From assembly GCF_007993065.1 (NCBI RefSeq), contig NZ_VOPL01000005.1:124001-188000 (forward strand): a stretch of DNA of 64,000 nucleotides, given 5' to 3'. Shown here piece after piece: positions 1 through 7,788 of this stretch. The stretch comes from Paracoccus aurantiacus (lineage in GTDB: Bacteria > Pseudomonadota > Alphaproteobacteria > Rhodobacterales > Rhodobacteraceae). The position numbers were made by a program, and so were the translations under genes. The notes beneath the pieces were generated by a model. That model saw only the letters and a program-made list of their open reading frames with translations. It ran no database searches and had not been told where the DNA came from. Within the stretch, counting starts at the first letter, position 1. Each line of letters begins with the position of its first letter.

Positions 1-402
1 GTCCACGATTTCGTCGGAAAGCGACAAATCAATGGTGATGTTCGGGTATTCGTTCCAGAAATCCGGCAGCAGCGGCTGTATCGCCACCATGCCGAACCCG
101 ACCGAAGCGCTGACCCGCACCGTGCCGCCCATGCCTGCGGAACCGCGCGACAGCTCTGCCTCGATCTCTTCCAGCTCGGCAAGCAGCGCCTGACTGCGCT
201 CGTAATAGGCCTGCCCTTCGTCGGTCAGCGACAATCGCCGTGTAGATCGTTCCAGAAGGCGAACGCCAAGCCGCGCCTCGATCCGTCCGATCAGTTTGCT
301 GACGGTAGATGGCGTCATGCGCATCTGCCGAGCCGCGGCCGAAAAACTGCCGCTGTCCACAACGCTTAGAAAGACCTGCATCTCGCCCGCGCGGTTGTCC
401 AT
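1..402 (-). CDS. LysR-family transcriptional regulator (partial, C-terminus beyond window)
   Basis: The 134 visible codons encode the N-terminal winged helix-turn-helix of a LysR regulator (starts MDNRAGEMQVFLSVVDSG; the recognition region reads SAAARQMRMTPSTVSKLIGRIE), the linker helix, and the first part of the effector-binding domain. The start is the ATG at 400-402 (minus), where the conserved LysR N-terminus begins. The gene continues past position 1, so the ligand pocket cannot be judged. It is divergent from the aldo/keto reductase and MFS genes at 532-2576, and a clean inverted repeat lies between them at 415-435. This is the usual LysR arrangement, so it probably controls that pair. 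The inducer is unknown. Confidence 0.9.
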   Translation of the reverse strand, partial: MDNRAGEMQVFLSVVDSGSFSAAARQMRMTPSTVSKLIGRIEARLGVRLLERSTRRLSLTDEGQAYYERSQALLAELEEIEAELSRGSAGMGGTVRVSASVGFGMVAIQPLLPDFWNEYPNITIDLSLSDEIVD

Positions 403-414
403 TCATATGCCCTG

Positions 415-435
415 TCTGTGAAATCACTTCACAGA
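415..435. promoter_or_regulatory. Inverted repeat, candidate LysR operator in a divergent promoter
   Basis: Perfect 8-bp arms TCTGTGAA and TTCACAGA are separated by the 5-nt spacer ATCAC. The element lies 12 bp in front of the LysR start and about 96 bp upstream of the aldo/keto reductase start. Size and symmetry fit a LysR recognition site (T-N11-A type). A GATAAT hexamer at 434-439 overlaps its right edge and could be a -10 box for the rightward genes. Binding by the adjacent regulator is inferred. Confidence 0.55.
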
Positions 436-531
436 TAATGTGGCGATCCGCGCGGTTATCAAGCGCAGATTGACGCGCTAACTAAGGGACACGCAACGAC
501 GGCCACGTCGGCATCAGGAAAGGTCAAGATT

Positions 532-1356
532 ATGGAATATGTCACGGCTCACGGTGCAAGGATTCCGGCGCTCGGCTTCGGTGTTTTCCGCATGTCGGAC
601 GCAGAGGTGGAAGCAGTCGTTCCCGCCGCGCTGGAGGCTGGCTTCCGGCATTTCGATACGGCGCAAATCTATAAGAACGAGGCGGCGCTTGGGCGCGCGC
701 TTGATGCGGCAGGCGCAAAACGCGACGAGCTGTTCCTGACCACCAAGGTCTGGGTGGACAAGTATGCCAAGGGCCAGTTCGCGGCCTCGGTCGATGAAAG
801 CCTGGACAAGCTGGGTGTCGATAAGGTCGATCTGCTTCTGCTGCACTGGCCGGGCGACAGCGTTCCGGTCCCCGAACAGGTCGCGCTTATCAATGAGGTG
901 CAGGCCGCCGGCAAGACGCGCTTTATCGGGGTCAGCAACCAGAATGTTTCGCAATTGCGAGAAAGCGCTCGGGTCAGTCCTGCGCCGATCGTCACCAATC
1001 AGGTCGAACTTCATCCCTATATCGACCAGTCGCGCCTGGCGCAGGCCGCGCAGGAGCTGGGGATAGCGATCACTGCCTATTACGGCATGGCCGATGGTGC
1101 AGTGCCGAAGGATGAGGCTTTGCAGAAGATCGGGGCGCAATACGGCAAGACCGCCGCGCAGGTCGCGCTGCGCTGGCTGGTTCAGCAGGGCTATATCGCC
1201 CTGTCCAAAACCGCCAGACCCGCGCGCGTTGCAGAGAATTTCGACATTTTCGATTTCACGCTCAGCCCCGCTGACATGCAGATCATCGCGGGCCTGTCCC
1301 GCCCCGATGGACGCATCGTCGATCCGAAAGGGCTTGCGCCGGACTGGGCGGCTTAA
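532..1356 (+). CDS. Aldo/keto reductase, 2,5-diketo-D-gluconate reductase-like
   Basis: A 274-residue cytosolic NADPH-dependent carbonyl reductase of the aldo/keto reductase superfamily. The catalytic tetrad is recognisable: Asp42 and Tyr47 in FDTAQIYKNE, Lys72 in FLTTKVW, and His105 in LLLLHWPG. The GVSNQN segment of the barrel and a C-terminal nucleotide-binding segment ending near RPARVAENFDIFDF are also present. Length matches bacterial DKG reductases, which reduce small aldehydes and diketones, but the substrate cannot be read from the sequence. It is followed after 29 bp by an MFS transporter on the same strand, with a ribosome-binding AGGAGAA before that gene, so the two are probably co-transcribed under the divergent LysR regulator. 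Confidence 0.88.
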   Translation: MEYVTAHGARIPALGFGVFRMSDAEVEAVVPAALEAGFRHFDTAQIYKNEAALGRALDAAGAKRDELFLTTKVWVDKYAKGQFAASVDESLDKLGVDKVDLLLLHWPGDSVPVPEQVALINEVQAAGKTRFIGVSNQNVSQLRESARVSPAPIVTNQVELHPYIDQSRLAQAAQELGIAITAYYGMADGAVPKDEALQKIGAQYGKTAAQVALRWLVQQGYIALSKTARPARVAENFDIFDFTLSPADMQIIAGLSRPDGRIVDPKGLAPDWAA

Positions 1357-1385
1357 GCCGCCCGGCACCTTCAGGAGAATAAAAG

Positions 1386-2576
1386 ATGACACAAGTTGAC
1401 ACCACGTCCCGCGGGACGTGGCCTCTGCTGGCGCTTGCCATCGGGGCCTTCGGGATTGGAACGACCGAATTTTCGCCCATGGGCTTGCTGCCGGTGATCG
1501 CCGACGGGGTCGATGTGTCGATCCCGACGGCCGGGATGCTGGTCAGCGCATATGCGATCGGTGTGATGATCGGCGCACCGGTCATGACATTGCTGCTTAG
1601 CCGTTTCGGAAAACGCCAGGCATTGATGATGCTGATGACCATCTTCACGATCGGCAATCTGATGTCCGCCATGTCGCCCGGCTACTGGACGCTGCTGCTG
1701 TCCCGCGTCGTGACCAGCATGAACCACGGAGCGTTTTTCGGGCTTGGCGCCGTCGTTGCCGCAAGTGTTGTCCCTCGTGAGCGTCAGGCAAGCGCGGTTG
1801 CGACAATGTTCATGGGCCTGACAATCGCGAATATCGGCGGCGTCCCCGCCGCGACCTGGCTTGGCCAGCAGATCGGCTGGCGCATGGCATTTGCAGGGAC
1901 CGCACTGCTTGGCGTTGTTGCGATCATCTCGCTGGCACTCGCGCTGCCGAAGGGAATGACCGGCAAGCGTCCCGATCTGAAATTCGAGTTGGGGGTTCTG
2001 ACCCGGCCCGCGGTGCTGGCAGCGCTGCTGACGACAGTGCTTGGTTCCAGCGCGATGTTCACGCTCTATACCTATGTGGCGCCGATGCTGGAACGGATCA
2101 CCGGCGCGTCCGAGGGGTTTGTCACGCTGTCGCTGGTGCTGGTCGGCGTTGGCTTCACGCTCGGCAACATTCTGGGTGGCCGCCTGGCCGACTGGTCGCT
2201 GGACGGTGCCGCGTCGATTTTCCTGTCTGCGCTCACGGTTATCATGATCGCCATGCCGCTTTTCCTTGGAACCCATCTCGGCGCTGCCGCGATTCTGCTG
2301 GTTTGGGGTGCTGCCGCCTTTGCCATCGTCCCGCCGATCCAGACCCGTGTCATGAAAGAGGCCGCCGACGCACCCGGTCTGGCGTCGTCCGTCAATATCG
2401 GCGCGTTCAATCTTGGCAATGCGATTGGCGCGGCGGCAGGCGGTGCGGTGATCTCTGCCGGGGCAGGATATGCGGCGGTTCCGGTCATCGGCGGGCTGCT
2501 TGCCGCCAGCGGGTTGGCACTTATCGCGCTGAAAAGCTTCCGCAACGTCAATGGAACCCAAGCCTGCGAGATGTGA
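1386..2576 (+). CDS. MFS transporter, AraJ/arabinose-efflux-like (DHA1 type)
   Basis: A 396-residue inner-membrane protein with about 12 hydrophobic segments. It opens with the IGAFGIGTTEF first helix typical of AraJ/YdhP-type drug and sugar efflux permeases, and has the loop 2-3 motif as SRFGKRQALM (residues about 71-80). A GRLADW segment in the second half is the pseudo-repeat of that motif. Such proteins export small molecules using the proton gradient. It is the last gene of the aldo/keto reductase pair and is followed by a strong intrinsic terminator. Export of the reductase's substrate or product is an inference from the pairing. Confidence 0.85.
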   Translation: MTQVDTTSRGTWPLLALAIGAFGIGTTEFSPMGLLPVIADGVDVSIPTAGMLVSAYAIGVMIGAPVMTLLLSRFGKRQALMMLMTIFTIGNLMSAMSPGYWTLLLSRVVTSMNHGAFFGLGAVVAASVVPRERQASAVATMFMGLTIANIGGVPAATWLGQQIGWRMAFAGTALLGVVAIISLALALPKGMTGKRPDLKFELGVLTRPAVLAALLTTVLGSSAMFTLYTYVAPMLERITGASEGFVTLSLVLVGVGFTLGNILGGRLADWSLDGAASIFLSALTVIMIAMPLFLGTHLGAAAILLVWGAAAFAIVPPIQTRVMKEAADAPGLASSVNIGAFNLGNAIGAAAGGAVISAGAGYAAVPVIGGLLAASGLALIALKSFRNVNGTQACEM

Positions 2577-2610
2577 TTTCTATGTGCGAACGCGCGTATG
2601 TTTACGAGTC

Positions 2611-2641
2611 AAAAGCCGCCGGAAACCCCGGCGGCTTTTTT
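2611..2641 (+). terminator. Intrinsic terminator after the MFS gene
   Basis: A 12-bp stem (left arm AAAAGCCGCCGG at 2611-2622, right arm 2628-2639) closes a 5-nt loop and runs into a T-rich tract. It sits 35 bp after the MFS stop codon. The A-tract on the left means it could also act in the opposite direction. Confidence 0.9.
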
Positions 2642-2742
2642 AACGCGGCCTGTATCCTCGGCTCGATTGCTGCGGCGATTAGGGCTTGTATCAAACGCGC
2701 TGCCACGCAGACTTCGACACAACCGGAAATGGGAGATCGGAC

Positions 2743-3279
2743 ATGCCCAAGATCCTTGGCCTATCGGGAAGCCTTCGCAAGGCGTCTTACAATGCAGGAC
2801 TGCTTCGCGCCGCGCGCGATCTCGCGCCGGACGGCACCAGTATTGATATTGGCAGCATTCACGACGTCCCGCTGTATAACGCCGATGAGGAAACCGTATC
2901 GGGCCTGCCGCCTTCGGTAAAGACCCTGCAGGCGCAGCTTGACGCAGCTGACGGGCTGCTTTTGGTCACGCCGGAATACAACAACGGTGTGCCTGGCGTT
3001 TTCAAGAACGTGATTGACTGGATGTCACGCGGGCCGGGGCTGAAGATGTTCGTCGGCAAGCCCGTCATGCTGATTGGCGCGTCGCCGGGCGGTTTCGGGA
3101 CGATCCTGGCGCAGAACGGTTGGCTGCCCGTGCTGCGCACCCTCAAGACAGAGCTGTGGGAGGGACGGATGATGGTATCGCGCGCCGGGCAGCTTTTCGA
3201 TGACGACGGCAATCTGACCGACGACAAGACGCGCGATATGCTGCGAGGTCTGGTCAGCGGTTTCGCCGACAGCCTTTAG
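2743..3279 (+). CDS. NADPH-dependent FMN reductase / flavodoxin-like quinone or azo reductase
   Basis: A 178-residue flavodoxin-fold oxidoreductase. The FMN phosphate-binding loop is at the N-terminus (LSGSLRKASYN, about residues 7-17), followed by the family motif TPEYNNGVPGVFKNVIDW (about 75-92) and an ASPGGFGT loop. The start at 2743 was chosen because a GGGAG ribosome site lies about 9 nt upstream and the fold begins directly at MPKILGLSGS; an in-frame upstream extension lacks family similarity. Relatives (YieF/ChrR/MdaB type) reduce quinones, chromate or azo dyes with FMN and NAD(P)H. It is convergent with the dioxygenase/esterase fusion at 3331, and the pairing suggests a role in electrophile defence. 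Confidence 0.87.
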   Translation: MPKILGLSGSLRKASYNAGLLRAARDLAPDGTSIDIGSIHDVPLYNADEETVSGLPPSVKTLQAQLDAADGLLLVTPEYNNGVPGVFKNVIDWMSRGPGLKMFVGKPVMLIGASPGGFGTILAQNGWLPVLRTLKTELWEGRMMVSRAGQLFDDDGNLTDDKTRDMLRGLVSGFADSL

Positions 3280-3286
3280 ACGGCTT

Positions 3287-3324
3287 GCCCTAGCGCGGCG
3301 CGTTAATCCGCGCCGCGCTAGGGC
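3287..3324. terminator. Perfect 16-bp hairpin between convergent genes
   Basis: Perfect 16-bp arms (3287-3302 starting GCCCTAGCG; 3309-3324) flank a 6-nt TTAATC loop. The hairpin fits entirely between the stop codon of the FMN reductase (3279) and that of the convergent fusion gene (3331). There is no T-tract on either side, but the stem is very stable, so it is best read as a bidirectional terminator or an mRNA 3'-end stabiliser. Confidence 0.75.
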
Positions 3325-3330
3325 ATGCGA

Positions 3331-4857
3331 TCAGGCTTTGGCCAGCCAATCCGATGCGGCGGTCAGATCGGCAGCCGACAGTTCGTGTCCGGCGTCGACT
3401 ATCCGCGAATCGAGATCGGCCCCACCCTTGCGCAACGCCTCTTCAAGCACGGGCGCCATACGGCTGAACGGATCGTGGTTTCCGGTCAACATCAACACCT
3501 CGGTGCCGCCAAGATCTGCTTCTGGTGGCGCCTCCAGCACCTGCACGGGGCGCAGCAGTATGGCGCGACGGACAGTGCCGGGATGCAATTGCATGACCGC
3601 CCCCAGCAGGTTCGCGCCGTTGGAATAGCCCAGAAAGCTGAGCTTGTCGGGGTCAAGCCCATATCCACGGACCGCGCCTTCGACGAAGCCGACCAAGGCT
3701 TCGGATTCGGCGATGATGTCTGGCTGGTCGTAAGTCACCGCGTCGAAGCGGCGGAACCAGCGATTTATGCCCTCCTCGGTCGAGCGTCCGCGCAGACCCA
3801 GCAGCGTGGCACGCGGGTTCAGCTTTGCGGCCAAAGGCATCAGGTCTGTCTCGTTTCCGCCCGTGCCGTGCAGCAGGACGATCACGCTGCCGTCAGGGTC
3901 TTCGGGCGTGTGGAAGCGGTGAATGAAGGGCAGGTCGCGCATCGGCATCCTTTCCTCGCCCGGCAGGGCGAATTGCGGCAGCATCAGTTTCAGATCGGCG
4001 GCCCTGCCAGCATCGGCGGGTGGGATCATCAGCCTCTCGCCCAGATGTTCAAGCGGCTCGTCCACCGTGAAGCCGGGCGCATCGGTCGCATATTCATAAA
4101 GCGTGCCGGCAGGCTCGCGCACGTAAAGCGACAGGAAGTATTTGCGGTCATGAACATTTGTCGCGCTTTCGACATCCTTCAGCGACAGCCGCATCTTTCG
4201 GACGGCATCCGCATCGGGCGCGCGAAAGGCGACGTGATCGAAGATGGAAGCGCCCGGAATGCCGGGAAAATAGCCGCGCGCATCGCGGATATCGACCGCG
4301 TCACCGCTGTCAGAGATCATACGACGGCTGTTCCCCTCGGTCGCGTCGGTGCGATAGCCGAAGCGGGCGGTGAACTCTGCTGTCGCATCAGGATCGTCAG
4401 TCAGAACGGTGACACCCCTGACGCGTGTCGGCGCAATCGGGTCCGGCAGCGGCGCGGCCGCGGCCATATCGACGCCAACCAGCTTGACGATGATGCCGTC
4501 CTTATCCTTCAGGCGCAGCACCGTTTCGCCGAATTCGCGGCTTGGTCCCTCGATCGGTATGCGCGCGGCCATCGCGCGCTGCAGCCAGTCACCGATGCTG
4601 TCTGCCGGGACCGCGAGCGCGATTTCGCTGACCTGTCCAAGTCCCGTCCGGCCCGGAGAGCCGTCCTCCCAGACAAGGAAGGTGACGATGCTGCCCGGGC
4701 TGCCCGCCGCGTCACCGTAAAACAGGTGAAGCTGTTCGGCATCTTCATAGCCGCCTGTCTGCTTGACCAGCCGAAGGCCCAGAAAGCCGACGTAAAAATC
4801 AATGTTGTCCTGCACCCGCCTGGTGATGGCGGTGACGTGATGGATACCTGTTGTCAT
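3331..4857 (-). CDS. Fused ring-cleaving dioxygenase (MhqO-like) and alpha/beta-hydrolase esterase (MhqD-like)
   Basis: A 508-residue two-enzyme fusion. Residues 1-130 and about 145-280 are two vicinal-oxygen-chelate (glyoxalase-fold) modules with likely metal ligands His7 (GIHHVTAI), His208 (FDHVAFR) and Glu255 (GTLYEYATD). Residues about 305-508 form a carboxylesterase of the phospholipase/carboxylesterase family with oxyanion motif LLHGTGGNE, nucleophile Ser412 in GYSNG, Asp462 in GNHDPF and His491 in DAGHE. In Bacillus the separate proteins MhqO and MhqD belong to the quinone-resistance mhq regulon. Here both activities are one polypeptide, with the FMN reductase convergent on one side and a glutathione S-transferase 2 bp upstream in the same operon. 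Cytosolic detoxification of quinones or catechols is inferred. Confidence 0.85.
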   Translation of the reverse strand: MTTGIHHVTAITRRVQDNIDFYVGFLGLRLVKQTGGYEDAEQLHLFYGDAAGSPGSIVTFLVWEDGSPGRTGLGQVSEIALAVPADSIGDWLQRAMAARIPIEGPSREFGETVLRLKDKDGIIVKLVGVDMAAAAPLPDPIAPTRVRGVTVLTDDPDATAEFTARFGYRTDATEGNSRRMISDSGDAVDIRDARGYFPGIPGASIFDHVAFRAPDADAVRKMRLSLKDVESATNVHDRKYFLSLYVREPAGTLYEYATDAPGFTVDEPLEHLGERLMIPPADAGRAADLKLMLPQFALPGEERMPMRDLPFIHRFHTPEDPDGSVIVLLHGTGGNETDLMPLAAKLNPRATLLGLRGRSTEEGINRWFRRFDAVTYDQPDIIAESEALVGFVEGAVRGYGLDPDKLSFLGYSNGANLLGAVMQLHPGTVRRAILLRPVQVLEAPPEADLGGTEVLMLTGNHDPFSRMAPVLEEALRKGGADLDSRIVDAGHELSAADLTAASDWLAKA

Positions 4858-4859
4858 CT

Positions 4860-5489
4860 TCAGCCCGCCTTTTCGTCTGCCAGAACTTTCTGAACCGCCG
4901 GGTCCGCCGCCAACGCGTCATGAAGGCGCTGAATATTTGGAAATGCGTCGATCCCGCCCGGCAGCATCCTGATCGCCCAACGGATCATCGGAAAAGCATA
5001 GGCGTCGATGACAGAGCGTGTGCCTCGCCCTTCACCCAAGATCCAGTCTCGTTCGCCGAGATGATCGTTCAACGTCCCAAGCTGCTTCTGCACAAGCTTC
5101 ACACCTGACTCGACGACGGCTTTTTTCGCATCATCGCTGTGATCGGTGGTATATCGCTGCGGTGTGAAAATCGGCCAGAACGCCGCGTGAAGATCACTCG
5201 TGAAGAATGCCGACCAGCGATGTGCCTCGGCGCGCTCGCGCAGGCTGTCGCCGCCGGACAGGCCGGCATCGGGATGACTTGCGGCCAGATATTCAAGGAT
5301 CGCGCCGGCCTGCGTCAGCAGCCAGCCATCATCCTCGCGCAGCGTCGGCACGGCCCCCGCAGGGTTCACCGCCAGCAATTCCTTCGATCCGAACTGCACC
5401 TTCACAGCCTCGTAAGGTTCGCCGATCCATTCAAGGACGATATGCGGGGCCAGCGAACATGCGCCGGTGGCGTAAAAAAGCGTTGGCAT
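4860..5489 (-). CDS. Glutathione S-transferase, beta class
   Basis: A 209-residue protein with an N-terminal thioredoxin-like GST domain and a helical C-terminal domain. The motif GACSLAPH (about residues 8-15) carries the cysteine typical of bacterial beta-class enzymes, and the segment VPTLREDDGWLLTQAGAI is the glutathione-binding region. The start at 5489 was chosen over an in-frame ATG 111 bp upstream because GGAG lies 6 nt before it and the family N-terminus begins there. It is probably the first gene of an operon with the dioxygenase/esterase fusion, whose start follows after 2 bp. It would conjugate glutathione to electrophiles or quinones in the cytosol. Confidence 0.88.
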   Translation of the reverse strand: MPTLFYATGACSLAPHIVLEWIGEPYEAVKVQFGSKELLAVNPAGAVPTLREDDGWLLTQAGAILEYLAASHPDAGLSGGDSLRERAEAHRWSAFFTSDLHAAFWPIFTPQRYTTDHSDDAKKAVVESGVKLVQKQLGTLNDHLGERDWILGEGRGTRSVIDAYAFPMIRWAIRMLPGGIDAFPNIQRLHDALAADPAVQKVLADEKAG

Positions 5490-5611
5490 GAAAAGCTCCA
5501 TTGGCATGTGTGCCTGCCCACAAAGCAAGTTCTTTCGGTTCGCGAAGTCAATGTTCCGCCATGCGAACACCGTGTTGCACGATACAGCACGCCCCAGCAC
5601 ATGCGTCGCGC

Positions 5612-6529
5612 TCAGCTGAGCCCGAGCCGCTCAACAGCATCGGCGGCGGCGCGTGCCAGCAGGCGCATCTCAGCGGTTTCGCGATCTGCGGCGCGGCGCA
5701 TCAATCCGACGGGCCCTTCGGTTCCGGCGGTCGAAAACGGCAGGCGCACCAGACGTCCATCCGCAATTTCATTCGCGACGACGCCAGAGGAAATCACCCA
5801 GACGGCATCGCTTTGCGCCGTATGAATACGCCCGAATGCGCCCGATACGGTTTCAATTCGGCGCGACGGAATGGTCACGCCCTCGGCAATCAGCAAGCGC
5901 TCTACAAAGGGGCGTATCGCGGCCCAGGGCGGCGGGAAAATCACGGTGAATTCGTCGGTGAGCCGCTGCAGGTCGGGGTTCGACAGGATCGGGTGGCCGG
6001 GCCTCGTAACGAAGATCACGTCCTCAAGATAAAGCTGCGTAAAGCTGAGGCCGCGCATCGTATCAGGTGCGCCAAGCCGTCCCAGCACCAGATCGACGCT
6101 ACCGGCACGCAATTGGTCGGTCAGATGTTCGTGGGAGCCGTCCGCGATCGTCAAAAGCAGGTTGGGCGCAGTTGCGCCTAGCAGCGTGACGAGTTCCGGC
6201 AGCAGCCGCGCCGCAACCGAGGGCAGCGCACCGAGGCGCAGACGTGGCGCACTTTCGCGCATCTGGTCGGACGCGCCGTCAAGTCCCCGCTGTATCGAGC
6301 CTAGCCCGGCCTGCGCAAAATCGAACAGCACCTCGCCCTGCGCCGTCAGTTCCACCCCGCCACGCCCCCGCGTCAGCAGCCGCGCCCCAAGGATCGCTTC
6401 AAGTTCGGCCAGCGTGCGCGAAATGGCGGGCTGGGTCAGGTTCAGCCGCTCTGCCGCGCGTTTCAGGCTGCGCGCGCGGATGATTTCGACGAATGCCTCG
6501 ATATGGCGCAGCTTGATCCGGCGATCCAT
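5612..6529 (-). CDS. pcaQ: PcaQ, LysR-type activator of protocatechuate catabolism
   Basis: A 305-residue LysR regulator: winged helix-turn-helix at residues 1-65 (LKRAAERLNLTQPAISRTLAELE), then a periplasmic-binding-like effector domain. The start MDRRIKLRHIEAFVEIIRA matches PcaQ proteins. It is divergent from pobA-pcaDCHGB with only 89 bp between the starts, the standard position for PcaQ, which in Rhizobiales activates pca genes in response to beta-carboxy-cis,cis-muconate or its lactone. The symbol rests on family resemblance plus position. Confidence 0.88.
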   Translation of the reverse strand: MDRRIKLRHIEAFVEIIRARSLKRAAERLNLTQPAISRTLAELEAILGARLLTRGRGGVELTAQGEVLFDFAQAGLGSIQRGLDGASDQMRESAPRLRLGALPSVAARLLPELVTLLGATAPNLLLTIADGSHEHLTDQLRAGSVDLVLGRLGAPDTMRGLSFTQLYLEDVIFVTRPGHPILSNPDLQRLTDEFTVIFPPPWAAIRPFVERLLIAEGVTIPSRRIETVSGAFGRIHTAQSDAVWVISSGVVANEIADGRLVRLPFSTAGTEGPVGLMRRAADRETAEMRLLARAAADAVERLGLS

Positions 6530-6618
6530 TACTTGCCTTATTTGATAACTATTTCGCGCATAATGTCATTTTTCATGACGATTTCCATATGCAATCCTCG
6601 CGTTGAGGGGGATCTCGA
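6530..6618. promoter_or_regulatory. Divergent pcaQ/pobA promoter region with an inverted repeat
   Basis: This AT-rich 89-bp spacer separates the pcaQ and pobA starts. It contains the inverted repeat GTCAT (6565-6569) and ATGAC (6575-6579) with a 5-nt spacer, compatible with a T-N11-A LysR site. It also holds an ATAAC half (near 6544) resembling the half-site reported for PcaQ in Sinorhizobium. A GAGGGGG ribosome site for pobA lies near 6604-6610. Which element PcaQ binds is not decided by sequence alone. Confidence 0.5.
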
Positions 6619-7788
6619 ATGCGCACACAAGTCGTCATTATCGGCGGAGGGCCGTCGGGGCTGCTGCTTGGCCAATTATTGCACAAGCAGGGCATCGAGG
6701 CCGTCGTGCTGGAGCGGAAGACCCGCGAATATGTTCTGGGTCGAATACGCGCGGGGGTGCTTGAAACCGGCCTTGTTCACCTGATGGAAGAGGCCGGCGT
6801 CGCTAATCGGCTGCACAAGGAAGGCTATGTCCATGACGGGACGCAGATTGCCTTCGGCGGCGAGATGTTTCACCTCGATTTCATGGCGCTGACCGGAACG
6901 CCCGTCATCGTCTATGGCCAGACCGAGGTGACGCGCGATCTTTATGACGCACGCGAGGCGGCGGGTGCCCGGACCGAGTTCGAGGTCGATCATGTCGTCA
7001 TCCACGACGCCGACAGCGACAAGCCCCATGTCACTTATGAGCAGAACGGACAGACGAAGCGGATAGATTGCGATTTCATCGCCGGCTGCGACGGTTTTCA
7101 CGGCGTCAGCCGCAATACGATCCCGCTGAATGTGCGGCGTGAATACGAAAAGACCTATCCGTTCGGCTGGCTGGGTGTTCTGTCTGAAACCCCGCCGGTG
7201 CATGACGAACTGATCTATGCCAACTCGGAACGCGGCTTCGCGCTGTGTTCAATGCGCAACGAGAACCTCTCTCGGTATTATATCCAATGCGCGTTGTCCG
7301 ATCATGCCGAGGACTGGACCGACAAGGCCTTCTGGAGCGAGCTGAAGCATCGCATTCCAGACGAGATTGCCGACAAGCTTGTGACTGGTGCAAGCATCGA
7401 AAAATCCATCGCTCCGCTGCGGTCTTTCGTGACCGAACCTATGCGGTGGGGGCGGCTGTTTTTGTGCGGCGACGCAGCCCATATCGTGCCGCCGACCGGC
7501 GCGAAGGGGCTGAATACTGCGGCCAGTGATGTGCATTACCTGTATCACGGGCTCGTCCAGCACTATCATGACAAGGACAGCGACGGGATTGACCGCTACT
7601 CGGAAAAGGCGTTGCTTCGTGTCTGGAAGGCCGAACGCTTCAGTTGGTGGTTCAGCGGACTTCTGCACCGCTACCCGGATATGAGCGAGTTCGACCTGAA
7701 GATGCAGGCAGCGGACATCGCTTTCCTGCGCGACAACGAGGCGCAGCAGCGCGCATTCGCGGAAAATTATGTGGGGTTGCCATACTGA
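6619..7788 (+). CDS. pobA: 4-Hydroxybenzoate 3-monooxygenase PobA
   Basis: A 389-residue FAD-dependent monooxygenase that hydroxylates 4-hydroxybenzoate to protocatechuate using NADPH and oxygen. Visible features are the Rossmann FAD motif IIGGGPSGLLLG (residues about 7-18), the family-specific RIRAGVLE segment, the GCDGFHGVSR motif in the middle, and the second FAD motif LFLCGDAAHIVPPTGAKGLN. Length equals the well-studied Pseudomonas enzyme. It is the first gene of the operon, and its stop codon overlaps the start of pcaD (TGATG). Regulation is probably by the divergent PcaQ. Confidence 0.96.
   Translation: MRTQVVIIGGGPSGLLLGQLLHKQGIEAVVLERKTREYVLGRIRAGVLETGLVHLMEEAGVANRLHKEGYVHDGTQIAFGGEMFHLDFMALTGTPVIVYGQTEVTRDLYDAREAAGARTEFEVDHVVIHDADSDKPHVTYEQNGQTKRIDCDFIAGCDGFHGVSRNTIPLNVRREYEKTYPFGWLGVLSETPPVHDELIYANSERGFALCSMRNENLSRYYIQCALSDHAEDWTDKAFWSELKHRIPDEIADKLVTGASIEKSIAPLRSFVTEPMRWGRLFLCGDAAHIVPPTGAKGLNTAASDVHYLYHGLVQHYHDKDSDGIDRYSEKALLRVWKAERFSWWFSGLLHRYPDMSEFDLKMQAADIAFLRDNEAQQRAFAENYVGLPY

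Noticed and set aside
2577-2742. Short frames across 2598-2846 and an earlier start for the FMN reductase at 2686.
   Set aside because: They cross the strong terminator region or lack a ribosome site. The flavodoxin fold begins at the ATG at 2743, which has GGGAG at the right distance.
3325-4893. A 522-codon plus-strand frame opposite the dioxygenase/esterase gene.
   Set aside because: The opposite strand encodes complete VOC and esterase motifs. The plus-strand translation has no recognisable family, is basic and biased in composition, and has no ribosome site.
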